Source of the DNA: Sipunculus nudus
Taxonomy: Eukaryota; Annelida; Sipuncula; Golfingiida; Sipunculidae
Reading direction: 5' to 3'
Length of the DNA stretch: 64,000 bases
Assembly (NCBI GenBank): GCA_026874595.1
Contig: CM049320.1
Coordinates: 15,877,988-15,941,987, forward strand
Part shown: piece after piece, positions 1-12,003 of the stretch
How positions within the stretch are numbered: the stretch's first letter is position 1
Layout: every line of letters begins with the position of its first letter
The notes under the pieces: generated by a model
Seen by the model: only the letters and a program-made list of their open reading frames with translations
Database searches by the model: none
What the model was told of the DNA's origin: nothing
Position numbers and translations under genes: made by a program

Positions 1-1046
1 TTATGTGGTCTTAATATAACAATCATCGACACGTGGACTGATTTTATTCAAGCAGAACAATATGTAAAACAGGTGATCTGGAGATACTACAAGTCCGTGT
101 GCCGGGATGGTTTTGCTTTTGGAATCTTTGTTATCAGCCAAAATGAACAGACAACGTGAGATACACATGCATATTACTGCAAATTATTATGTATACCTTA
201 TTTTGATAACATTTAGAAAATTGTGTAACATATCCAATTCCTTTGGAACACGCACATGTGACATTTATCCTCTGAATGTATAGATTTAGTTTGATGTCAT
301 CCTTCTATATTTTAAAGATTTAAGCGTGGTTAAAAAAGTGTTCTTCCGTTACATGCCTCCCTTGTTCCTGTAACTGTTCAGTTCCTGTGTTGTTACTCTG
401 GCAACTTAGACATTCGGGGTCTTATGTTCTGTTAATTTGGTATCGAAAGGTTACAAGTTGTTTGCACCAATGGGGATTAACATTAATCCTAGAGGTAATG
501 GATGCAGCATAAATCTTTTTGATTTTCTTACTTGCTGGAAAATCAGTTTTTAAAATTGTGCACTTTGAAAATTCTTATCATAGTTGTACACTTAAAAATT
601 GTTTCAAATGTTGAATATATTGAAATTTGTTTGTAAAGTGTTATACTTTTGAATTAGCTTTATAAAGTATTATACGTTTAAATTAGTTTAAGAAAAATGT
701 CAGTTATGTCCATGTGATGTCAGGGCATGTAGTTTATGTTATATTTCATGCCAATACAATGTCTGATCACTTTTTTAATAAAAAAAAGAGAAATTCTAGC
801 GGACGAAGTTATGTTGTCTTTTATCATATAAATGAACACAAGGTGATGTAAACTATTGATATATGCGCTATTTATTTGCATTATGTTCTAGAAAAATGTC
901 CATTTCACTCCCTATAGGCGACATATTTTTTGTGTTATGGTCACCTTCATTTACATGCGTATGTCTAGACTATTGCACAATTATTTCTTATAAAATTGTC
1001 ATAATAATCAGCTATATATGGACCAATGTATATGTCTGAGATAAAA

Positions 1047-1080
1047 GCATTCATTCATTAATTCATTCATTCATTTTTGT
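1047..1080. repeat. (ATTC)n microsatellite
   Basis: A run of attcattcatt repeats. The mirrored copy lies at about 44,276-44,305 in the right arm, so it predates the arm duplication. Confidence 0.85.
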
Positions 1081-1872
1081 GCCTGGTGAATATGATCATT
1101 AGCAGTGCGAGTGTGCTATGATTCCTAGATGTCGCTGTGGCCCCACCGCATTGTGGCACATAAAGGGTTGACTGGAACCCAGCTCTATTTGGCCCTCGGC
1201 CAAGCTGTGGCTGAGCGGGGTACCAAATTACATGAAGGAACCCTTCTGACCTAGAAAATATTGCAAAATCGCACATTTTTGAAGGCTCTGTAGCTGTAAG
1301 CAAGTTTTATATATGATCAGTTGGTGTTTCAATATTTTCTCTCAATTCATTGTATTCGTTTAAACTCGTAAGCTAGGCAATCACCCATCATATGATATTC
1401 ACCCTCAATTTGTCCAATACGTCTTCAGGCCAGTCATAAAATATTTACACCATTATTCAGTCCTATGTATATTCTTTTATATCTGACAATTTCTATTTCT
1501 ATAAGAAAGTCACTTAATCTAAATTTGCCAATACAGCTGTCAAATTTGGTGATAAGTACTCTAAATAGTTATTTGGTTCTAAAAGCGATTTTACACAGTT
1601 ATAAATTTGCAATCTAGTACTTTTTATAATTTATCAAAAAGTATTTAAAATTATCGAAAAGAGATATCTTACATCTCTCACAGCTGTAGGTAATCAGACG
1701 ACCCATAAAATATTTAACTGTAGTTAAATACCTGATGCATGTATTTAAGTATCATTTATTTGCTTCATCATTCTGTATATTTTTAAGGAATTCTATTCTT
1801 TCCATATATAAAAGTTTACATCAGTACTCTCCAAGGACATCACTACCCCTAATACATGTTTACTATATCTGC

Positions 1873-1914
1873 ATTGTATTCGTTCAATTTGTCCGTCCCC
1901 CAAGGCTCACCCTG

Positions 1915-1982
<68 letters not shown>
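1873..1982 (-). repeat. (TA)n joined to a conserved 48-bp cassette, copy 1
   Basis: A (TA)n run of about 60 bp directly follows a cassette that, on the minus strand, reads tgttcagggtgagcctt..., a ggacggacaaattgaacg core, then aatacaat. The same cassette-microsatellite pair occurs at 43,318-43,430 and, outside the palindrome, at 52,480-52,660. Confidence 0.85.
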
Positions 1983-1985
<3 letters not shown>

Positions 1986-2038
1986 GACCTTAGGTAGTAT
2001 AATGTTATCTAAGAGCTTGGATCTTTCACAAGCTGGCA

Positions 2039-2046
2039 GTATTCCA
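2039..2046. repeat. Target-site duplication, left (GTATTCCA)
   Basis: Exact 8-bp copy of 4724-4731. It is present once at the empty site in the right arm, in the context ctggcaGTATTCCAcatttt on that arm's minus strand. Confidence 0.92.
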
Positions 2047-2335
2047 GGTAATCGTGCAATATAACGGACCCATATTTCTCTCTCTCACAAATAAGTGTGA
2101 CCACATTTCACTAAAAGTTTTTTTTTTGCATGATAAAGTTGACGATCCGGCGCATCTAATGATATCATATTTTTGTATGTTATTTAAATATTTATTTTGC
2201 TACAAACTGTCGAAAAAGGGTAGTTTGCCGAAAATACCCAAAATGACGTCGTGTCAAAGACGTTCTGAGCCGACGACATGAATCCACAGTAATATACATA
2301 TATACCATGTTAAACATTTAGATGATGTCTTATAA
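2047..2335 (+). repeat. Left long terminal inverted repeat
   Basis: After the perfect 27 bp the match to the reverse complement of 4440-4723 continues through gtgtgaccacattt, cgatccggcgcatctaatga, gacgtcgtgtcaaagacgtt and catgttaaac with scattered mismatches and small indels. It contains the gtgtgaccacattt motif that is also the core word of the internal satellite. Confidence 0.88.
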
Positions 2336-2339
2336 AATT

Positions 2340-3585
2340 GGTGTGACCACATTTTTCACCAAAGAATATTGACAAAAATAAGGTGTGACCACATTTTATT
2401 TGACCAGCCTAATAAGTTTGTATTATAAATATAATATTATAAAATGTTGTCACATATGGGGTGACCACATTTTTCACAATAAATATTGACAAATATAAGG
2501 TTTGACCACATTTTATTTGACCAGCCATATAAGTTTGTATTATATATAGAATATTAAAAAAATGTGGTCACATTAGGTGTGACCACATTTTTTACCAATA
2601 AATATTAACAAAAATAAGGTGTGACCACATTTTATTTGACAAGCCATAAAAGTTTGTATTATATATAATATTATAAAATGTTGTCACATATGGTGTGACC
2701 ACATTTTTTACAATAAATATTGACAAAAATAAGGTGTGACCACATTTTATTTGACCAGCCATATAAGTTTGTATTATATATAGAATATTATAAAATGTGG
2801 TCACATATGGTGTGACCACATTTTTAACCCATGAATATTGACAAAGATAAGGTGTGACCAAACTTTGACCAGCCATATAAGTTTGTATTATATATATATA
2901 TATGTTATAAAATGTTGTCACATATGGTGTGACCACATTTTTAAAAATAAATTTTGCCAAAAATAAGTTGTGACCACATTTTACTTGACCAGCCATATAA
3001 GTTTGTATTATATGTAGAATATTATAAAATGTGGTCACATATGGTGTGACCACATTTTTCACCGAAGAATATTGACAAAAATAAGGTGTGACCACATTTT
3101 ATTTGACCAGCCTAATAAGTTTGTATTATATATATATAATATTATAAAATGTTGTCACATATGGTATGACCACATTTTTCACAATAAATATTGACAAAAA
3201 TAAGGTGTGACCAAACTTTGTCCAGCCATATAAGTTTGTATTATATGTAGAATATTATAAAATGTGGTCACATAAGGTGTGACCACATTTTTTACCAATA
3301 ATTATTAACAAAAATAAGGGGTGACCACATATTATTTGACAAGCCATATAAGTTTGTATTATATATATATATTTTAGAATGAGGTCACATATGGTGTGAC
3401 CACATTTTAAAATAAATATTGACAAAAATAAGGTGTGACCACATTTTATTTGAACTGCCATATATGTTTGTATTATATATATAATATTATAAAATATGGT
3501 CACATATGGCGTGACCCCATTTTTTTACCAATAAATGTTAACAAAAATACGGTGTGACCATACTTTGACCAGCCATATAAGTTTG

Positions 3586-3640
<55 letters not shown>

Positions 3641-4005
3641 AATGTGGTCACATATCGTGTGACCACATTTTTTAAATTAATTTTGCCAAAAATAAGTTGT
3701 GACCACATTTTACTTGACCAGCCATATAAGTTTGTATTATATATAGAATAATATAAAATGTGGTCACATATGGTGTGACCACATTTATTACCAATAAATA
3801 TTAACAAAAATAAGGTGTGACCACATTTTATTTGACCAGCCATATAAGATTGTATTATATATATAATATTATAAAATGTGGTCACTTATAGCGTGACCAC
3901 ATTTATTACCAATAAATATTAACAAAAATAAGGTGTGACCACATTTTATTTTACCAGCCATATAAGTTTGTATTATATATATAATATTATATAAATGTGG
4001 TAACA
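2340..4005. repeat. ~117-bp satellite-like tandem array inside the transposon (about 14 units)
   Basis: The word gaccagcc or a near variant recurs at about 2402, 2519, 2639, 2752, 2870, 2989, 3103, 3221, 3339, 3453, 3568, 3716, 3834 and 3954. Each unit has two forward copies of tgtgaccacattt and one inverted atgtggtcacat-type copy, so each can fold back on itself. A (TA)n expansion sits inside the unit at 3592-3640. Open frames here are by-products of the repeat. Confidence 0.92.
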
Positions 4006-4439
4006 TATGGATGATATGCCCAATATGGTCCCGTGTTTCTCCCGCGTTCGTCTCGATTTTAAGGGCTACCGGTCTGTTACTCATGGGGAGGGGATGTTCC
4101 CATCTGATTGTCCTTACATAAAGTAGTCTAACAGGACAAAAAAAATAAATAAGATAAATGACATGTATAAAATGTAGTCTATATACTCTGTCCACAAAAA
4201 TGACTGTTTATTACACAATTTATATTCATTTGACATATAAAACGTACATAGAGACAAAGCTGAATAGAGCAAGAGTTAACGTGTTCAGTCGAATACATTC
4301 ACAGACGACAGTTGCATGTTTATGTTTTTGGCGGCACGACGTCGTCAACTTTTATTAAATCTTGGGAAATATAGATATTTAAAGGTGTAAAATTGTCTCT
4401 ATATCTATGCATAAAAAGATATATTGACTGTAATTTTTG

Positions 4440-4723
4440 TTAGACATCATCCTTTTGTTTAACATGGTATGCACGTACAGTACTGTGGATTCATGACGTC
4501 GGCTGAGAACGTCTTTGACACGACGTCATTTTTGGGTATTTTTAGCAAACTACCCTTTTTCGACAGTTTGTAGCAAAATATATTCATATCAAACATACAA
4601 AAATATTGTATCATTAGATGCGCTGGATCTTCGACTTTTACATGAAACAGTTTTTTCATTGAAATGTGGTCACACTTTTATGTGAGACCATGTAAGATGG
4701 GTCCGTTATATTGCACGATTACC
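4440..4723 (-). repeat. Right long terminal inverted repeat
   Basis: Imperfect reverse complement of 2047-2335, perfect over the outer 27 bp. Confidence 0.88.
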
Positions 4724-4731
4724 GTATTCCA
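4724..4731. repeat. Target-site duplication, right (GTATTCCA)
   Basis: Second copy of the 8-bp duplication. The bases outside differ between the two sides (a before the left copy, c before the right), so the duplication is exactly 8 bp. Confidence 0.92.
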
Positions 4732-7700
4732 CATTTTATATCTACATTATTCAATATTTCCGCTTTAATATTTGAATTTTGATATGACAGACTTCATTTT
4801 TTTCATGATAATCTTCATGATGCTTTATACATATGTATTAGCAATAATTTATATTACTGATGTTTTTACCTTGAATGCCCATTATTCAGGTTTCTTGAAA
4901 AATAATAATAATAATAATAATAATAATTAATAAGCATTTCCCATTTGTTACAAAATAAATACAATATTATATAAATTAATTTCTGCAAATGACAAGGAGT
5001 ATCAGGTGAAAAAGGTCAAAATCAACACATAATAATCCAAGGTGCATTTTCTTTTTATGATATTCCATGCAGCTTCGACAAGTGCTTGTTTTAATCATCT
5101 CATATAACTGATAACAAAACTACGAGATTAAATAATATCGGGCTCAATACACACCCTCTCCTGGTCGCCTTTTCACTCTAATCCATTCAGTTAACCCATC
5201 TGTAAGAATCCAGCTTAAAGCCGGAGATACATTGTTCTGATTACCGAAAATGTATATTCATGAAATCAACATGGTATTAATTTATATAAAAAAGTAAATA
5301 ATATTGCAAAAAGAGAAAAAATTGACGTAACAGCGATGGGGCTGTCCATTTTGTTTATTAAGGTAGCTTTGAACAATTCCATATAAATCGCACTCTAACC
5401 TTGCCGGAACCCAGTTTTGTCCTAGGTCTGATATGGCAATCTCTTACATAAATTATACACTTGGTTTTACTAAAAATACTTAGTAAAGAAAGGCCCGGGG
5501 ACGGATTGAGACACTCGGACGTTTCCCGATGGGCCGATCACATAACCGTAACCTAGCTGGGCCCTGATATGTTTTTCATATAGTTTTCCACTTAATTTTT
5601 TCACGGAATGCAAACAAAGTGACATAACCTGCCGAAAATGCCGACCATGTCGACCATGTTAGTCTAGGCCAGCTCACTAAAATAAGAGATCATTCAAGTA
5701 CAGGCGAAGAATCATTCTCCACACAGAAGGTCTATCTATGGATGTCAAGGATACATTTCCTGCCCACATTTAATCTCACAGCACGCGTTTACGCCGCAAT
5801 CGAGATATTTCGTCAGAGAAGTGTAACTTACAAAAATTAATTAAATGGAGCAAATATAGAGTATGCAACAACAACATCCGTTCCAAATATTACCGAGAGA
5901 AAGTATGTTTAAGTGAAACGTTTTATATATTGATAAACTTGTTAATCTATTTTGTGGTATAGTATCTGTGACGCGGTTTTGCAATATACACAGAAACTTA
6001 TGCACGTGCTTAATTGGATAGTTTACCTAATACGACTGTTTCCTGAATTGTTAAGGATGTAAATGCAAGGTGATAGTGCGGCGACGCATGCTGTGGTCAT
6101 TTTCAATATTAAACAAAAATGATTACCTTGATGGATCAGGGGATGAACCATTATTACATGCTGGCATTAGAAATGGCACACGCAAGTTTGTCTGGTTAGA
6201 TTAAATGTCAGGTCAAACATGCTTAAATCCGTCACTGACAGCACGGCTTATTCATATGCTCAATAGACCTAAACCCTAAGCTTGGGGTTTGGGAGGAGTA
6301 TGGTCTTGCTGCCTTCGACATGTCTCGGAGCGCCATTTCGGCCCTCTGATATTAGAGAGTCTACGACCTGCGTACTGGCTATCAGAGTGCCGTTACATCC
6401 TTCGGCGAGGAACGCACTTTAAGGCGATATGACGACGCAAATATTTTCGTTGTATTCGACAACGTTTTATGGCCTACAAGTACGCTGTTACTTGAAATCA
6501 ACCATAGCAATCATTAGCTTTGTTAGTATACTTTCTTATCACTTAACATGAGCGAAAATGATGAGAGAATAACGACTCAAGTTAGGCTTACCAGCGCAAC
6601 ATAAATTCCCACCGAGTCGTTTTGTTATTTGTCCCGTAAAACTGCGTCTGGGCATCTCTATTGTCCATAATACACACAGAGACACAGCATTGGTCTATGC
6701 GTCAAATATAATGAACAGTTATTTCTTTCCTTTGATGTTAGAGAGCAAAAGAGCAGGGCCCGAATAAGCTAGTGTGTGGGGTCTCTAGCATTTATAATTG
6801 AAAGACTTTTCCTAAAAATAACACAAAGATATTATTAAAGGATTCTCAATTAAAATGTAAACACAAATTGATATTATACCAATTGATCACTTTTATGATT
6901 ATTTTTTATTTGCAATACTGTCAGAGGTCACGACAGATGATTAACACTTTGGAATAGTGTTTCATGCATGTATGTCCAAGTAAAAAGTGAACCATAAAAC
7001 CTTGGACAAATACCCTGGGAATATAGACCCAGTGGTGGCTCTGTAGTATATACAGAGTCACAGGTCTCTGCTTTCATTTATCTAGCGATTCAAGTGCATG
7101 CAAAATGCTGCACAGCCCATATGACCAGGGTTGTTGGGTACCTATTCTAGTGGGTCGACCACTGGTTACACACGCGATTGTTTCAGCCTGCGGGGTGTAT
7201 GTAGGCCTACATGTATTGCATTTCAGCTGGGTGGGCCAGGAGGTAAGCTGTGATGATGTAAAGGAAATAAAGAAATTATTCCCGTAGTTCTTTCAAGTAT
7301 TGACCCGAATTTATAAATATTCTCTTTAAATTCGATAACAATATTTATTATTAATATTAATCAAATATCATATCTGTGTGAATACATCAATGTTATAACT
7401 GACGTCACATTTATCTCTATATGTATGGACTTTTTGTCAGGTATGCTGTCTCCTGAACTGATGAAATTGTTGAAAATCAGGCTTCTCTACATAATCCATG
7501 ACCATATTACATATTTACCACGGTCGTTATACAGAATTAACAAATGGAAATTTACAATTAATTTTAAAACTTTGTTTGCCAGTTAGGTATTAACTAGTTG
7601 TACTAATCTAGAGGAACAAAAGAACATAATTCGACTCGTATTATTGATCACTATACAGTTATTCTTATAATAGTTGTTAATAATCTGCCGATGGCCCTAA

Positions 7701-7900
7701 GTTATCTTCCATTCCTAACAGTTTTATCCACCATCATGATCTTATCCTTCTTACATCAGTTTTGTTATAGTTTTTTCATCATCCATATCTTTTCATGGTT
7801 TATGTTATGTATCCTTATTTTTTTTTGTATGTAATGCATGTTTAGTATATCCAAAACATACTGATCAATACAAAATTGTAGGACCACAAGTATGACCAGT
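4732..7900. other. Left-arm stretch without a recognisable gene
   Basis: Includes an (AAT)n run at about 4,898-4,930. The rest is mirrored at about 40.2-43.25 kb. The mirror copy keeps somewhat longer open frames (42,036-42,365 and 41,809-41,994, minus strand) that are broken by indels and stops here. I recognise no protein family in them. Confidence 0.6.
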
Positions 7901-8021
7901 GGCATTGTAAAATCATCGTATAATTTATATCAATATGGGTATTAGTGTTGAACAGGTAAGAATTGGGCCTTTACATACAGGATACTGAAACGATCACACT
8001 CAAAGGTTACTAGGGAACTTC

Positions 8022-8210
8022 ATGCATTGCGTGATTTGTTTTTATCAACAATTCACAATAAAAAGGTTTATAGACATATTAATAGCTCTTTACTCGGATG
8101 TACACCCAAACCCTGGACCTCCCCTGGTTCAAACATCTATAACTAAATTCGTAACATTCAGTCCTGTAAACATTAAAAGCATAATGTCTGAGCGCAAACT
8201 TGATAAATAA
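8022..8210 (+). pseudogene. LINE 5' reading frame with 2A-like motif
   Basis: A 62-residue frame whose residues 26-33 read DVHPNPGP (8097-8120), matching the D-[VI]-x-x-NPGP core of 2A-like peptides, with His where the classical motif has Glu. Such motifs are known near the N termini of some invertebrate non-LTR retrotransposons, just ahead of the endonuclease, as here. The mirrored copy at 39,924-40,106 has DVHRNPGP. Activity is not shown by the sequence. Confidence 0.7.
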
Positions 8211-8465
8211 CATCACTTATGTAAACAAAATAATATTGCAGTTTTGTGACTAAAAGAAAATTGGCTAAACGGCAATATAGACAATCATCTAATAGCAATT
8301 GATGGGATGAATGAACCGTTACGCAGGGACCGAAATACACATGGGGAGAAGTAGCTGTGTATGCGAGTAATGAGCTATCGAGTGTGCGCTGAACTGATCT
8401 AGAAAGAGTACTGGAAAACTATTAATAGTGCTTGTTCCACACAAAATAAATCTGGAAATATTAAC

Positions 8466-8864
8466 ATGGAAACCTTTGTGAATCACTTTAAACACCTGGG
8501 CAATAAAAAATGCACAAATGAAAACACAAGTAGCGAAACTTATAACCCAGGGAGTGCAGGTCACACCATTAATGAATTCATTAATGGCAGTTTCACTGTT
8601 GAGGAAGTAGTGCCAATAATCAGAAAGCTCAAGAACAATAAAGCAAGTGGTGTAGATAATATCCTAAATGAATTTATAAAAAACTGCCCCCAAAAGGTTG
8701 TACAAATTATAGTAAAGATGTTTAATATTGTCTTAGAAACTGGATTAGTCCCTAAGGACTGGTGTACCGGAATTATTCAACCAATATATAAAAAGAAAGG
8801 TGCTACTGATAATCCTGATAATTATCGGGGCATAACTTTATTAAGCTGTTCAAAGCAACAATGA
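8466..8864 (+). pseudogene. LINE reverse transcriptase fragment (thumb/finger part)
   Basis: A 132-residue frame typical of the RT N-terminal half: LKNNKASGVDNILNEFIK followed by IIQPIYKKKGATDNPDNYRG and ITLLSC. It ends prematurely by frameshift; the next frame continues with NVRLANYIDACGIMGDEPAG and FREGYSTLDHIFVLHSLLEL. Part of the LINE at 7.93-9.89 kb. Confidence 0.85.
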
Positions 8865-9120
8865 ATGTCAGGCTGGCAAACTATATAGATGCCTGTGGAA
8901 TAATGGGCGATGAGCCAGCAGGGTTTAGAGAGGGTTATTCCACCCTTGACCACATTTTTGTCCTACATTCACTGCTTGAGCTTTATATGCATAACAAACG
9001 ATAGTATTTTGTGCTTTTATTGACTACAAGAAAGCTTTTGACCTAATCGATAGATCTTCTCTGTGGTATAAGCTGATAAATAATGGTATCAACGGCAAAG
9101 TCTTAAAAGTAATATACAAC

Positions 9121-9348
9121 ATGTACAAAAATGGCAAATCTTGCATAAAAAATGGAAGACTTCTATCTGACTCCTTTACCTGTAATGTTGGAGTGCGTCA
9201 GGGTGAAAACCTGTCGCCACTTTTATTTGCCATATATTTGAATGATTTTGAATTTATTATAAGTCGCAGCTATAATGGTTTAGGCCTGTTGGCCGATACT
9301 TTAAGAAGCAACCTCAGTGATGATGACACTGAATTATTTCTAAGATAA
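9121..9348 (+). pseudogene. LINE reverse transcriptase fragment (palm)
   Basis: A 75-residue frame with GVRQGENLSPLLFAIYLND. It stops just before YALLYADDTIFMAE, which follows in the same frame after one stop codon. Same element as the preceding fragment. Confidence 0.85.
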
Positions 9349-9691
9349 TATGCTCTCCTCTATGCGGATGATACTATTTTTATGGCAGAATCACCTGAAG
9401 ATTTGCAGACTGCCCTAAATGCTGTCCATGATTATTGTGGCAAATGGAATCTAAGCGTCAACACAGAGAAGACAAAAGTGGCTATTTTTGCCAAAGGAAA
9501 AGTCAGGTTATGTCCATCCTTCTATTTTGGTAATGAGATGCTAGAATATCGGGTTTGAAAAATATCTGAACATATTAAATTTTGGTGACAGAATAGCCCT
9601 CACTAAATTTCGCTGTGCAAATCATAAACTGCCAGTATCCAACAGCAACCCTGACCATTTAACTGGCTCTAAGGCATGTACCCTATGCAAC

Positions 9692-9889
9692 ATGAATGAG
9701 CAGGGTGATGAATTCCACTACCTTTTTATATGCCCTGAATTTAGACAAGAAAGACTCAACTATATAAACCAGTACTATAGTATCAGACTAAACACTCTAA
9801 AAATGCATGAATTATTCAGTGACACAGACCAACTTCAGCTGTCAAACCTAGCCAAGTTTGCTAAAAAGATTATATCCAAATTTAATTAA
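9692..9889 (+). pseudogene. LINE C-terminal domain fragment
   Basis: A 65-residue frame containing DEFHYLFICPEFRQERLNYI, part of a Cys/His motif whose first cysteines (ACTLCN) lie just upstream. Ends naturally at a stop. The segment between the palm (about 9,540) and this domain is shortened. Confidence 0.8.
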
Positions 9890-10456
9890 AGAATACTATG
9901 TACAAAATATTTACAATGTCTATATATGATCACCCTTATATTTGCTCAACCAGGTTTATCCTCATGAAGTGTATGAAATGCTCATTCATTTCTTGTAAAG
10001 TATGGAGCAAGTTTGTTATTCTTAAGCAGCATCAACAACACAACTGCAATACCTGTCGTGTTTATTGATCTCATAATGACACTTTGATACTAGAACTTGT
10101 AAGAAATCTTGATGGTACCCAGATTGTGTATTTTTTTGCAACTAGTCACTGTCTATCTGATTGTTAACCCACCAGATTGAATTTATGTGCATATACATTT
10201 ATATTCTTAGGTAACAAAAAGGCATTGTCTAATATAGGAATCATGCCTATATCATAGAAATACTATTGCACAAGTCAATGCATGTAAACAAGCTGCTTTA
10301 TATTTTTCTATGCACTTATTTATCTCCATATATTATTTATGTGATATATGTATTATTTTCTCTATCATTATACAATTTTTTACCTACAGTGACATGACAT
10401 ACACAGGCTTTCCTATTTATACCCTTATGGAGTAAATCAAAACACATGCGTGTATG

Positions 10457-10489
<33 letters not shown>

Positions 10490-11081
10490 GTTTATATGTT
10501 TATTTCTAATTTTTGTAACAAAATGTGCTTGACATGCATATATAAGGCTTCTCTACCTCTACCGTATAAGTGATGGATCTCATTATACATTAAATGTACA
10601 AAAAACTAAGAAGTAAATCATAGACAAGGTGCCTTATAATATACACTATTATCACTTTAGGAAACTTTCTTAGTCCAAAATATATAGCCAGCAACTTATG
10701 TTTTATACTAAAGCATACAAGTTTAAATGCATATTCACTTGAAGTAAATGTTACTGCACCTAATACCTGTGATATGACTCTATAGTATATGTAGTACTGT
10801 TTGTACCTACACTTTTATACAAACTTGAATGTTTACAAGCAAGTTAGTGATAGTTCACTTGCACTAGAAGATATAGATTGTATGTACACTTATATACACG
10901 AACACACCCAATGTATGTTTTCAAACAAATGAGAGCTGTGTACATTGTGTAAGCATTACCTGTGATACAGTAGTATATATAGTTACATGTAATCACAGTA
11001 CATCCTGTATATACACTGTAATATAGTTTTGCATGACTCTGTATACCTCGAAAGGGGTCACTTGAGTTGAATAAATTATTG

Positions 11082-11112
<31 letters not shown>

Positions 11113-11200
11113 GATCCAAATATTGATACATTTGGACAGAAAACATGATCAATAATAACAAAAAGAAAATTCTTTAGGTACTTATTATAGGCCGCCTGGC
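9890..11200. other. Inter-LINE stretch, no gene seen
   Basis: AT-rich, mirrored at about 36.9-38.2 kb. Contains (TA)n at about 10,456-10,490 and an (ATT)n run at about 11,088-11,114. Short direct repeats around tatcacaggta/cctgtgatat recur at 10.77, 10.97 and 11.0 kb. Probably the untranslated ends of the two flanking LINE copies; no coding signal. Confidence 0.5.
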
Positions 11201-11742
11201 CAGACATTAGATCAGTGAGACATATTCCTGGAAGCATTAACACAGTATTGAACTAGCTCTATCAGAAAGACCGTATTCCCTGTTGATTACAGGGGATTTC
11301 AGTGATAGATGTAACAGATGGGATTCTGATCATATACAAATAGTGACTTGGGGAACAATTTAGTGAATTTAGTGGCACATAGTGGCCTGTTCCAACTAGG
11401 TGATTAACCCACCAGGATTAGCGAACTTAAATCTTTACTCCTCGATCTACTTATAACCGATACGACACGCATAGTAAATAATGTTGGCATTCTACACCTA
11501 ATATCGACATGTGACCACAAGGTGCTTGTTTGGTCAATGTCTTTGAAAATAAAAAATAAGAGCGCCGTATAAAAGAAAAGTTTATTATTTAAAATATTCA
11601 GACTTCATCGGTCTCAAAGAATCTCTAAGCTCAGCTCCCTGGGGGTATCTTTATATATTGTTGATGATGTTTCTGAAATGGCAAATTATTATGAGCAGTT
11701 ATTACTGGAAACTATACATACTTTTGTCCCTAATAAAAAAGT

Positions 11743-12003
11743 GTGTTTATAGAGGCCAACGATTTACCCTGGATGAATCATGAATTGAAAAAAAATCTAA
11801 TGAAAAACAGAAACAGGCAATGGAAAAGATATGAAAGAACAAGAAATCCTGAACATTTTCAGTCTTTTGAAAAGGCAAGCAATCAAGTGGTCTTAGAAAA
11901 TAGGAAGAATTACAAGATTTATATGGCAGGCATAAACCAAAGATTTATGCACCAGAATACCGAGACCGCTGCGTGGTTAAAACTATCTCGATCTTTTTTT
12001 TAA
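11743..12003 (+). pseudogene. LINE-2 endonuclease-RT linker fragment
   Basis: An 86-residue frame with the basic NLMKNRNRQWKRYERTRNP segment usual between the endonuclease and RT of CR1/jockey-type elements. Mirrored at 36,013-36,318. Confidence 0.75.

Larger units (their letters stand above)
2047..4723. mobile_element. 2,677-bp non-autonomous TIR transposon with internal satellite array
   Basis: The ends form a perfect 27-bp inverted repeat (starting GGTAATCGTGCAATATAA) at 2047-2073 and 4697-4723. Similarity continues imperfectly to about 290 bp on each side (to ~2335 and from ~4440). The element is flanked by the 8-bp direct repeat GTATTCCA (2039-2046 and 4724-4731). The right arm of the palindrome has the same flanks with a single GTATTCCA and no insert, which independently fixes both ends. 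The core is a ~117-bp tandem array (2,340-4,005) plus ~430 bp of unique DNA. No transposase frame is visible. An 8-bp duplication with long TIRs fits hAT, Merlin, P or MULE groups; the sequence does not decide which. Confidence 0.92.
7930..9889 (+). mobile_element. Degenerate non-LTR retrotransposon (LINE-1 of this window, left-arm copy)
   Basis: In order: a short frame at 8022-8210 with a 2A-like SDVHPNPGP motif; an AP-endonuclease remnant (frame fragments resembling LKENWLNGNIDN and RRDRNTHGEVAVY, 8.22-8.40 kb) cut short by an internal deletion; reverse transcriptase from 8466 (NNKASGVDNI, PIYKKKGATDNPDNYRGITL); palm region with FIDYKKAFDLIDR, GVRQGENLSPLLF and the catalytic YADD at about 9,361-9,373; and a C-terminal CTLCNMNEQGDEFHYLFICP cysteine-histidine region at 9,680-9,735. 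Several stops and frameshifts make it inactive. The endonuclease deletion is shared with the right-arm copy, so one insertion was duplicated with the arm. Confidence 0.88.

Noticed and set aside
2592-3885. Several minus-strand frames with CGHTLF/VVTPYVTTFYN repeats
   Set aside because: Readouts of the ~117-bp satellite units inside the transposon.
2340-4005. CRISPR-like array
   Set aside because: Units are continuous tandem repeats without unique spacers, in a eukaryotic transposon.
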